Below are positions 1 to 5,487 of a stretch of 11,327 nt of DNA, piece after piece. Position 1 is the stretch's first letter. Every line of letters starts with the position of its first letter. The stretch is from contig DAOWFD010000409.1 of assembly GCA_030638185.1 (NCBI GenBank), positions 1-11,327 on the forward strand, in the 5' to 3' direction. Made by a program: the position numbers and the translations under genes. Origin of the DNA: Candidatus Aegiribacteria sp. Its GTDB lineage: Bacteria > Fermentibacterota > Fermentibacteria > Fermentibacterales > JCC-6. Below the pieces are notes generated by a model. That model saw only the letters and a program-made list of their open reading frames with translations. It did no database searches and was not told the DNA's origin.

Positions 1-1
1 G

Positions 2-55
2 CCGTCCGTGAATGTTATTGCCTGTGGTACGATTAAGCACACTCAAAACAGATAA
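2..55 (+). CDS. Possible C-terminal tail of an upstream gene (partial)
   Basis: One frame is open from the window edge to a TAA at 53-55 and reads PSVNVIACGTIKHTQNR. It ends 13 bases before the TTG start of the next gene, with that gene's SD sequence lying just after its stop, which is what a two-gene operon junction would look like. A second frame is also open for eleven codons (to 36), and 17 codons are too few to identify a family. The call rests only on position and spacing. Confidence 0.25.
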   Translation, partial: PSVNVIACGTIKHTQNR

Positions 56-56
56 G

Positions 57-62
57 AAGGAG
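57..62 (+). promoter_or_regulatory. Ribosome binding site AAGGAG that selects the TTG start at 69
   Basis: AAGGAG lies six bases before a TTG codon at 69. The in-frame ATG at 12 has no SD-like sequence before it and would add 19 hydrophilic residues ahead of the first membrane helix, so the TTG is the better start. Confidence 0.6.
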
Positions 63-68
63 ATCTCT

Positions 69-245
69 TTGAACTACGCCTATCTTGCCCTGCTGATACC
101 GGGGTTTCTGCTTTCAGTTGCAGGATTTGTAATGCTGGGGAAGAAACTTCATCCGGTGATCACCGGCTTGATATTCCTGATAGGAATAGCCGCACTTGTC
201 CTTGGTGTTCTACTGACCTGCGTTCCGGGTTTCTTCTCAGGTTAG
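69..245 (+). CDS. Small two-helix membrane protein, unknown function
   Basis: From the TTG start the product is 58 residues: MNYAYLALLIPGFLLSVAGF and onward. It is almost entirely two hydrophobic segments, roughly residues 3-23 and 29-53, joined by a short basic turn (GKKLHP). A helical hairpin in the inner membrane is the obvious reading. I do not recognise a family. The start is chosen from the SD at 57-62; an ATG at 12 in the same frame would give 77 residues but lacks an SD. Its stop lies eight bases from the stop of the convergent TPR gene, leaving no room for a conventional terminator; only a tiny dyad (GGTTA-GT-TAACC, 240-251) spans the gap. It probably belongs to whatever operon lies to the left of the window. 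Confidence 0.55.
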   Translation: MNYAYLALLIPGFLLSVAGFVMLGKKLHPVITGLIFLIGIAALVLGVLLTCVPGFFSG

Positions 246-253
246 TTAACCCG

Positions 254-1168
254 TTATTCCAGCAGTCCAAGTTTTTTAAAGTTATCGACGAACTCTACCA
301 CCAGATCATCATAGGGATAGATTTCGAAGGCTTTTTTGGCTACCGATGCGGCCTCTTCCAGGGAATTATCCTGCACAAGCTCGCGTATTACGGTTATGTA
401 TTCCCCGCTGGAAATGGATATCTCCCCTGCGGAGCCTCTGTCTGCAGATTTTGCGGAGGAGATTCCCGGCTGGTTCTCAAGGTCTGAAAGCAGTTCATCA
501 AGAGCTTCAGTATCGGGTCTCATATTAAAAGCCTGACGGGCCAGAACAACAGCCCTGGCGGCTTCCCCTGATTCAAGCTTCTTCCTTGCTATCTTAACAA
601 GGTTGGCAGATTTGATCTTCGTTTTAAGGAGGTTTATCCTTGATAGAATCTCCGGATTATCCGGATTGAGTTTCCTGGCCCTTTTCAGATAGGCAATAGC
701 CTTCTGCTGATGGCCATTATTGTATTCCCTTTCAGAAGCTTCAAACAGTTTATTGAGTTGATCCTCGGAAGCCATCGATACTTTCCTTTCCTTGTTGTTT
801 TTCACAGTTTTCGCCTCTGGCTCGGGTTCCAGTTCAGCCTGTTCTATCACCCAAGCCTCCTCCATGACTTCTACCGGTTCCAGCTCAGCCTGTTCTATCA
901 CCCATGCCTCCTCCATGACTTCTACCAGTTCCAGTTCAGCCTGTTCTACTAACGGAGCCTCCTCCTGGACTTCTACCGGTTCATCTTCAGGCTCAGTTGT
1001 CGGTTTTTTTTTGCCTATAACCCGTATGACCTGTACAAGTACCCCGTTGTTATCATCAACATTGACAGCTTTCTTCATGATCTCGAGAGCTTCATCCCTT
1101 TTGCCCTGGTTTAACTTCCTTCTGGCTTTTCTGACAAGGCTGGCGATAACCTTAACATTCTTTCTCAA
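254..1168 (-). CDS. TPR-repeat protein with an acidic repeated linker
   Basis: From the TTG start the protein has 304 residues. Four tetratricopeptide-like helical pairs are visible, at about residues 7-45, 135-173, 189-223 and 257-291; each has the pattern of small and aromatic residues and a proline near the end (for example AIAYLKRARKLNPDNPE). Between the first and second lies an acidic, probably disordered linker (about 55-121) holding three 17-residue repeats of the type VEVMEEAWVIEQAELEP. No signal peptide or membrane segment is seen, so it is probably cytoplasmic and acts as a protein-binding scaffold; the partner is unknown. The reading frame stays open upstream to an ATG at 1315, but that extension is rich in Cys/Trp/Phe, overlaps the neighbouring gene and would pass through its promoter. 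The TTG at 1168 has GGAGGT four bases upstream. It is transcribed away from the carboxyltransferase gene and converges on the small membrane protein gene. Confidence 0.78.
   Translation of the reverse strand: MRKNVKVIASLVRKARRKLNQGKRDEALEIMKKAVNVDDNNGVLVQVIRVIGKKKPTTEPEDEPVEVQEEAPLVEQAELELVEVMEEAWVIEQAELEPVEVMEEAWVIEQAELEPEPEAKTVKNNKERKVSMASEDQLNKLFEASEREYNNGHQQKAIAYLKRARKLNPDNPEILSRINLLKTKIKSANLVKIARKKLESGEAARAVVLARQAFNMRPDTEALDELLSDLENQPGISSAKSADRGSAGEISISSGEYITVIRELVQDNSLEEAASVAKKAFEIYPYDDLVVEFVDNFKKLGLLE
824..976 (-). repeat. Three tandem 51-bp in-frame repeats in the TPR gene
   Basis: Three head-to-tail units of 51 bp (824-874, 875-925, 926-976) each encode 17 residues ending in EQAELE followed by P or L. 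The first two units in plus-strand order differ at only two bases, and both changes are synonymous (GAA/GAG and GCT/GCA). The third unit is more diverged (QEEAPLVEQ instead of MEEAWVIEQ). The unit length is a multiple of three, so copy-number change would lengthen or shorten the linker without breaking the frame. Confidence 0.88.
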
Positions 1169-1172
1169 TACT

Positions 1173-1178
1173 ACCTCC
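1173..1178 (-). promoter_or_regulatory. Ribosome binding site GGAGGT for the TPR gene
   Basis: On the minus strand GGAGGT is followed by AGTA and then TTG at 1168. It is a near-perfect SD and is the main reason for placing the start there and not at the distant ATG at 1315. Confidence 0.65.
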
Positions 1179-1183
1179 GGAGA

Positions 1184-1212
1184 TTGAGCGGTCTGAAGTT
1201 TAAAGATAATAT
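1184..1212 (+). promoter_or_regulatory. Candidate sigma70-type promoter for the carboxyltransferase gene
   Basis: TTGAGC (1184-1189) and TAATAT (1207-1212) are separated by 17 bases. Transcription would start near 1219 and give a leader of about 90 bases before the ATG at 1309. This is a consensus match by eye only. Confidence 0.38.
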
Positions 1213-1239
1213 AACTTCGGACCCTTCGGGAACCATGGC

Positions 1240-1268
1240 AGTATATCCACAAGAATTGCCATTCACAA
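1240..1268 (-). promoter_or_regulatory. Candidate sigma70-type promoter for the TPR gene
   Basis: Read on the minus strand, TTGTGA (plus-strand 1263-1268) and TATACT (1240-1245) are separated by 17 bases. Transcription would begin near 1233, giving a leader of about 65 bases before the TTG at 1168. This is a consensus match by eye only. Confidence 0.38.
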
Positions 1269-1308
1269 GTAGCGAAAGAAAAGTAGCAAAAGGGGTCGCG
1301 GGCCTGAG

Positions 1309-3018
1309 ATGACACCCTGCTCCTCAGGCAGGATCGAGTTCATTGATCTTACGTTGAGAGATGGCCAGCAATCACTGCTGGCAACAAGGATGTCCGGCGC
1401 ACAGGTTCTTCGGCTCATGCCTCTGATTCTTGATACCGGTATGAAAACCATGGAAGTCTGGGGGGGAGCTACGCTGGACAGCGCCATGAGGTATCTTGAC
1501 GAAGATCCTTTTGAGAGGCTGGAGAGGATGACAGAGACAGCCGGTTCCTATGAATGCAGGCTGAGAGCACTTTCCAGGGGGCAGAACCTGTTCGGGTACG
1601 ACCCCTATCCTGATGACATAGTAAAGGACTTCAACCGGGAAGCCGTTCAGTCCGGAGTCGAAATCATGAGAATATTCGATGCATTGAACTACATTCCCAA
1701 TTTCAGAGCGGCCCTTGAGGGTACAAGGGAGGCGGGTGGGGCCTTTGATGCGGCTATATGCTACACCACCGGGGACCCGTACGATATTGATCACTTTGTC
1801 GGCAAAGCCCTTGAGCTGCAGGAACTGGGCGCGGATATGATTACGGACAAGGATATGGCCGGGCTGAAGGAACCGTCCGTTGCCTGGCAGTACTACACCG
1901 CACTGAAGGAAAAACTGGATGTGCCTGTGGTCAGCCATACTCATTGTACACCGGGCTTCGGCCATATTTCGGCGGTTATTGCCATGCTTGCCGGTGTGGA
2001 AATGATAGACACATGCTTCCTTCCTCTTGCCGGGGGAGCCTCCCATCCTTCGGTTGAGCTGCTCTCCGTCTTTACCGATCTGCTGGGTATAGAAACCGGT
2101 CTGGACCTTTCAAAGGGAAGGATCGAGCCGCTGCATACTGAATTGAGACAAGTTATCGGTGAAGTTGAGCAGGAATTCTCCGTTTCTACTCATGAAACTA
2201 CCTGGCCAGGAAGAGATACTCTCGCACCCATGGCGGAGGAAGTGCTCCGGTGTCTATCGGAGGGAAGGACAGAAGATGCCATCGGTATCGCGCATGGGAT
2301 GGAAGATATGTGCGGATTCCCCCCACCCAACGAGGAGGTCAGGAAAGCTCAGATTCCAGGTGGGATGTACAGCAATTTTACAACTCAGCTTGAGAAGGAT
2401 GGTAAATCGGACTGTCTTTCCGCAGCCCTTGATGCGGTGCAGTCAGTTCGAAAAAAGGCTGGCTGGTGTCCCCTTGTTACCCCCACATCTCAGATAGTTG
2501 GAGTAAAGGCCTACCTTGTAGCCCTAGGGAAAAATGTGAATCCGGTGCAGTACGAAAACCTCGTAGCCGGATACTACGGGGAAACACCCTTTCCTGTCGA
2601 TAAGGATTACAGGGAGGAGATATGCGGTTTCAGGGATGAGAGACGGTACGATTCCTCTGACTTCAGCAGGGAGATACCTCTGCTGGAAGGAACAGACCTT
2701 CCCCTGGCTGAAACTCCCCACGAGAAGCTTCTTTATTACCTTTTCCCCGACAGTTCCGGCAGAGCCTTCCTGGAGAAGAGACGACGAAAGGAATGGGCTG
2801 TCACTGTCCGGAAAAGAGAGAACCTTCAGGAGGACAAGGAGAAGAAGCTGAAGGATCAGGCGATCATAAACCGTTATGCGGATGAGATGGATTTGCTGTC
2901 AGAAGAGCTTTCCGATGCCCTGGAGGAGGCTGGAAGCGAGTTCGATAAGGACAGTCTTGAAGAGATAGCGGATCTTGCCAAACATGCTGACGAGGAAGAT
3001 GAGGAAGAGAAAAACTAG
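1309..3018 (+). CDS. Biotin-dependent carboxyltransferase subunit (PycB / OadA / transcarboxylase 5S family), no biotin domain
   Basis: The 569-residue product belongs to the carboxyltransferase family that moves CO2 between carboxybiotin and pyruvate/oxaloacetate. A TIM-barrel domain spans about residues 8-265: IEFIDLTLRDGQQSLLATRM at the start, then WGGAT, MRIFDALNYIPN, the DKDMAGL segment, and SHTHCTPG. The usual metal site is intact: D18, K181 (the lysine normally carboxylated) and H210/H212. A conserved second domain follows (about 270-450), with PGGMYSN and TPTSQIVG. In many OadA and PycB proteins the end carries a biotinyl domain with an MKM motif; here it is absent and replaced by a charged, helical, very acidic tail ending DEEDEEEKN. 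The protein therefore needs a separate biotin carrier and either a biotin carboxylase or a decarboxylase/transcarboxylase partner, none of which is in the window. The exact reaction (pyruvate carboxylation, oxaloacetate decarboxylation or transcarboxylation) cannot be decided. ATG 1309 is the only plausible start; the nearest SD-like AGGGG (1291-1295) is rather far away. Confidence 0.85.
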   Translation: MTPCSSGRIEFIDLTLRDGQQSLLATRMSGAQVLRLMPLILDTGMKTMEVWGGATLDSAMRYLDEDPFERLERMTETAGSYECRLRALSRGQNLFGYDPYPDDIVKDFNREAVQSGVEIMRIFDALNYIPNFRAALEGTREAGGAFDAAICYTTGDPYDIDHFVGKALELQELGADMITDKDMAGLKEPSVAWQYYTALKEKLDVPVVSHTHCTPGFGHISAVIAMLAGVEMIDTCFLPLAGGASHPSVELLSVFTDLLGIETGLDLSKGRIEPLHTELRQVIGEVEQEFSVSTHETTWPGRDTLAPMAEEVLRCLSEGRTEDAIGIAHGMEDMCGFPPPNEEVRKAQIPGGMYSNFTTQLEKDGKSDCLSAALDAVQSVRKKAGWCPLVTPTSQIVGVKAYLVALGKNVNPVQYENLVAGYYGETPFPVDKDYREEICGFRDERRYDSSDFSREIPLLEGTDLPLAETPHEKLLYYLFPDSSGRAFLEKRRRKEWAVTVRKRENLQEDKEKKLKDQAIINRYADEMDLLSEELSDALEEAGSEFDKDSLEEIADLAKHADEEDEEEKN

Positions 3019-3031
3019 AATGATTCAGATA

Positions 3032-3059
3032 TTGACTTAAGCAGTATTTATCGTATCAT
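3032..3059 (+). promoter_or_regulatory. Candidate sigma70-type promoter for metK
   Basis: TTGACT (3032-3037) and TATCAT (3054-3059) are separated by 16 bases in an AT-rich stretch just after the carboxyltransferase stop. Transcription would start near 3066, giving a leader of about 125 bases before metK that contains the stem-loop at 3134-3152. No comparably good promoter is seen between that stem-loop and the metK start. Confidence 0.5.
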
Positions 3060-3113
3060 TACTTACTGTGGAATGATTTGGGGAATATTGCAACCACAAA
3101 AAAAAAAGTGCTA

Positions 3114-3181
3114 AAAAGCCGATAGCTCACCTCAAGTCGCCACTGGCGGCTTTTCTTTTTCGGCTACAGAATTGGAGAGGT
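3114..3181 (+). promoter_or_regulatory. Candidate attenuator-type leader of metK with competing base-pairings
   Basis: Beyond the terminator stem, this leader offers other pairings. AAAAGCCG (3114-3121) is perfectly complementary to CGGCTTTT (3147-3154), which would take the 3' arm of the terminator and prevent it forming. AGCCGA (3117-3122) can instead pair with TCGGCT (3160-3165), closing around an intact terminator. ACCTC (3129-3133) is complementary to GAGGT (3177-3181), which includes the metK SD. Such mutually exclusive folds are the hallmark of transcription attenuation or a riboswitch. I do not recognise a known SAM riboswitch class. The pairings are seen in the sequence; the regulatory role is inferred. 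Confidence 0.4.
3134..3160 (+). terminator. Intrinsic terminator-like hairpin upstream of metK
   Basis: AAGTCGCC (3134-3141) pairs with GGCGGCTT (3145-3152) around an ACT loop, giving eight pairs with one G-U, followed by a T-rich tract to 3160 (TTTTCTTTTT overall from 3151). It could simply end the carboxyltransferase transcript, 116 bases after the stop. Because a good promoter lies before it and metK begins 31 bases after it, it may also act as a conditional terminator for metK. The run of ten A at 3098-3107 would give a U-tract for transcripts coming from the other side, so bidirectional use is conceivable. Confidence 0.6.
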
Positions 3182-3191
3182 TTGTACAACC

Positions 3192-4349
3192 ATGGGTACT
3201 ATGTTTACCAGCGAATCCGTTTCCGAAGGACACCCCGACAAGATCTGTGACCAGATTTCGGACGCTGTCCTTGACGCACACCTTGTAAATGATCCTGATG
3301 CTCACGTTGCCTGCGAAACCCTTGTAACAACCAATTTCTGCCTTCTTGCGGGGGAAGTGAAAAGTCACTCCGATGTGAATTACGAGAAGGTAGCAAGGAA
3401 TACGATCCGCTCGATAGGGTACGATATCCCTGATCTCGGTTTTCACTTCGGCGAGAACACGTACAAAATAAAAATACATTCCCAATCGCCTGATATCGAC
3501 CACGGTGTGGTTGACAACAAAGGAGCGGGAGATCAGGGATTAATGTTCGGCTTCGCATGCAGAGAAACGGAAGTCCTTATGCCCTATCCTATTCAACTGG
3601 CCCACAGGCTTCTTGAACAGTTAAGAGAATCACGCAGAACGGGAGAACTCCCATGGGCAAGGCCCGACGCGAAAAGCCAGGTGACTGTGGAGTACGAAGG
3701 TTATACACCTGTTGCCATCGATGAGATCCTTCTCTCCGTTCATCATGCACCCGATGTTGAAACAGGAGAGATGGAAGACGATATACAGGAGAAGGTCATC
3801 GCACCGGTTCTAGAAAAATGCAGGCCGACTCTGAAATGGAACGGCATGTTTCTCTTCAACCCCTCCGGGAGATTTGCGATAGGTGGTCCCCACGGAGACA
3901 CGGGGCTTACCGGAAGAAAGATCATCGTTGATACGTACGGTGGCTCAGGAAGGCACGGTGGTGGAGCGTTTTCAGGTAAGGATGCAACCAAGGTTGACCG
4001 CTCGGCTGCCTATATGGCCAGGCATATTGCGAAGAACGTGGTAAAGGCAGGCGTCGCGGACAGGTGCGAAATCCAGCTTGCCTATGCCATAGGAAGGCCG
4101 GAACCCGTTTCCGTAATGGTAGAGACCTTCGGAACGGGAAAAGTCAGCGATATTGATTCCGTTGAAAAGGCGATCAGGGATCTATTCCCTCTTCGCCCAT
4201 ATAGAATTATCGAGTATCTTGGGTTGAGGAAGCCTATCTTCTTAAACACATCCTCCTTCGGGCATTTTGGAAGGGAACATGGAACGGACGGAGCATTTTC
4301 ATGGGAGAAGACTGACAGGGCGGAGGAACTGGCTTCAAGGCTTCTCTAG
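3192..4349 (+). CDS. metK: S-adenosylmethionine synthetase
   Basis: Methionine adenosyltransferase makes S-adenosylmethionine, the cell's main methyl donor, from methionine and ATP, releasing phosphate and pyrophosphate. The 385-residue length is normal for the bacterial family. The N-terminal ATP/metal motif FTSESVSEGHPDK lies at residues 5-17 (H14, D16 and K17 are the usual active-site residues). The signature hexapeptide GAGDQG is at 111-116, and the second signature GGGAFSGKD at 256-264 carries the P-loop-like lysine (K263). GDTGLTGRKIIVDTYGG precedes it, and the C-terminal GHFGR segment is present. ATG 3192 has GGAGAGG at 3174-3180, a slightly long spacing of 11 bases; an in-frame ATG at 3201 is possible but has no better SD. 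It appears to be the first gene of a seven-gene plus-strand run, behind a structured leader that may control it. Confidence 0.97.
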   Translation: MGTMFTSESVSEGHPDKICDQISDAVLDAHLVNDPDAHVACETLVTTNFCLLAGEVKSHSDVNYEKVARNTIRSIGYDIPDLGFHFGENTYKIKIHSQSPDIDHGVVDNKGAGDQGLMFGFACRETEVLMPYPIQLAHRLLEQLRESRRTGELPWARPDAKSQVTVEYEGYTPVAIDEILLSVHHAPDVETGEMEDDIQEKVIAPVLEKCRPTLKWNGMFLFNPSGRFAIGGPHGDTGLTGRKIIVDTYGGSGRHGGGAFSGKDATKVDRSAAYMARHIAKNVVKAGVADRCEIQLAYAIGRPEPVSVMVETFGTGKVSDIDSVEKAIRDLFPLRPYRIIEYLGLRKPIFLNTSSFGHFGREHGTDGAFSWEKTDRAEELASRLL

Positions 4350-4359
4350 ATTATTTGAT

Positions 4360-4365
4360 GGGAGG
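4360..4365 (+). promoter_or_regulatory. Ribosome binding site GGGAGG for a TTG start
   Basis: GGGAGG is followed by CACAG and then TTG at 4371. The next in-frame ATG (4383) would be too far (17 bases) and would cut into the signal peptide, so the TTG is favoured. Confidence 0.6.
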
Positions 4366-4370
4366 CACAG

Positions 4371-5486
4371 TTGACTGCGCTTATGCTCTTTGCGGTACTG
4401 GTGTCCGCAGGCTCTCTGGACAGTCTTGATGCCTGCATGCAGGAAACACAGGAGCATATAACCCGGCTTGAAGATGAGGAAGCTGCTCTATCCACCATCC
4501 TGGACGCTATCCATCAGCACATTTTGACCTCCAGAAGCTATTACAATGAGCTGGCCCTGGAGGAAGCTGATATACTACAGCAGCTTTGCAGGGTTTCCGG
4601 TGTATTCACCGCCGAGGATTCACTGCGAGAGGCTCTTGTTGAAAACCTGTCTTCCTATATGCTCTACCTGTACTCCCACAGGAACCTGGGAGGAATAGGG
4701 AGCTTTTTCGTGGAGGGAGGGTTCAGCAGGATGCTTCACCGGCAGGCCTATATAGATTATCTTGCATCGAAGGCGGCAGGCGAAGTGTTCATGCTGTCGA
4801 TCAGCCAGGATTCACTTGGAAGTTTCCGGGATTCACTAGAGGTCCTTCTTGTCAATGTTCAGCAACTGCGGCAGCAGATGGCGGAGATACAGGAAGGTAT
4901 ATACGAGGAAGAGGCGCGCCAGGCTTCGATGAGGAACCAGATCATGGGAAGGATCGCTGCCGCCGAGGAATCCCTTGCTGTACTTGAAGACAGGAGAATA
5001 AGCAGGGCTGAATTCGTAACTCAGCTCAGCACCCGTTTAAGCCCGGTTTCCGAGGGAGCACCTCTCACTGAGCCGGACATGAACAGCTATATAGAGCGGC
5101 AGAGGGGCAACGTAAGCTGGCCTGCCGACGGACAGGTGGTCAGGGGGTTTGGAATAGAGACGCACCAGCGGTATGGAACTCAGACCACAAGCGATGGAAT
5201 AACCGTTGTTACTCCTCCATCACAGAGTGTCTGTGCATCGGCGTCCGGAGTAGTGATGTATGCTGGTGAGTTCCTGAGCATGGGGCAGATGGTAGTTCTT
5301 GATCACCAGGATGGTTATTACACCATTTACGGCTATCTGGGGCAGCTCATGGTCAGCCTCGGTGATGAAATAAGCGCGGACTCTCAACTGGGCAGAACCG
5401 GATCCGTTCCGGGGGGTCAGCCTGGATATTATTTTGAGATCCGCAGGGGAGGAGAACCTGTAAATCCAGTGGAGTATTTGAAGTAG
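4371..5486 (+). CDS. EnvC-like coiled-coil protein with degenerate LytM (M23) domain
   Basis: The product is 371 residues. Residues 1-15 (MTALMLFAVLVSAGS) look like a short export signal, unusual in lacking a basic N-terminus. A long helical, coiled-coil-prone region (about 20-240) follows, including a segment like the EnvC middle (YLYSHRNLGGIGSFF, then RMLHRQAYIDYL). Residues about 249-371 form a LytM/peptidase M23 fold (SWPADGQVVRGFG, ASGVVMYAGE, VVLDHQDGYYTIYGYL, PVEYLK). The zinc ligands are missing: where active enzymes have HxGxD the sequence is TTSDGITV (272-279), the YAHL histidine is tyrosine (YGYL, 320-323), and the HLHFE motif is YYFE (353-356). It is therefore probably not a peptidase. 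By analogy with EnvC and NlpD it would activate cell-wall amidases during daughter-cell separation, in the periplasm. It sits 21 bases after metK and one base before holB. The family is sure; the activator role is inferred. Confidence 0.85.
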   Translation: MTALMLFAVLVSAGSLDSLDACMQETQEHITRLEDEEAALSTILDAIHQHILTSRSYYNELALEEADILQQLCRVSGVFTAEDSLREALVENLSSYMLYLYSHRNLGGIGSFFVEGGFSRMLHRQAYIDYLASKAAGEVFMLSISQDSLGSFRDSLEVLLVNVQQLRQQMAEIQEGIYEEEARQASMRNQIMGRIAAAEESLAVLEDRRISRAEFVTQLSTRLSPVSEGAPLTEPDMNSYIERQRGNVSWPADGQVVRGFGIETHQRYGTQTTSDGITVVTPPSQSVCASASGVVMYAGEFLSMGQMVVLDHQDGYYTIYGYLGQLMVSLGDEISADSQLGRTGSVPGGQPGYYFEIRRGGEPVNPVEYLK

Positions 5487-5487
5487 A

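Noticed and set aside
240..251. GGTTA-GT-TAACC dyad between the convergent stops as a terminator
   Set aside because: Five weak pairs with a two-base loop and no T-tract are too little to terminate transcription.
824..976. CRISPR-like array
   Set aside because: The units are directly adjacent with no spacers, are a multiple of three in length and lie in a coding frame.
792..1187. Plus-strand frame rich in Ser/Thr repeats (SSSACSITQASSMTST type)
   Set aside because: It is the mirror of the 51-bp repeats in the minus-strand TPR gene; the repeat makes any frame look patterned. The TPR frame has helical repeats on both sides and a proper start.
1169..1315. N-terminal extension of the TPR protein to ATG 1315
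   Set aside because: The 49 extra residues are unlike the rest, lack an SD, overlap the neighbouring gene start and cross the likely promoters; TTG 1168 has GGAGGT in front.
1372..2046. Minus-strand open frame (224 codons) inside the carboxyltransferase gene
   Set aside because: The plus strand carries all family motifs over the same stretch; the antisense product is low-complexity in Cys/His/Pro with no recognisable domain.
3066..3191. Known SAM riboswitch (SAM-I, SAM-II, SMK box, SAM-SAH)
   Set aside because: I could not match the conserved cores of these classes by eye; a covariance-model search would decide, so the element is reported only as a candidate leader.
3132..3558. Minus-strand frames covering the metK start and its leader
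   Set aside because: They lie antisense to the conserved metK N-terminus and have no SD or recognisable domain.
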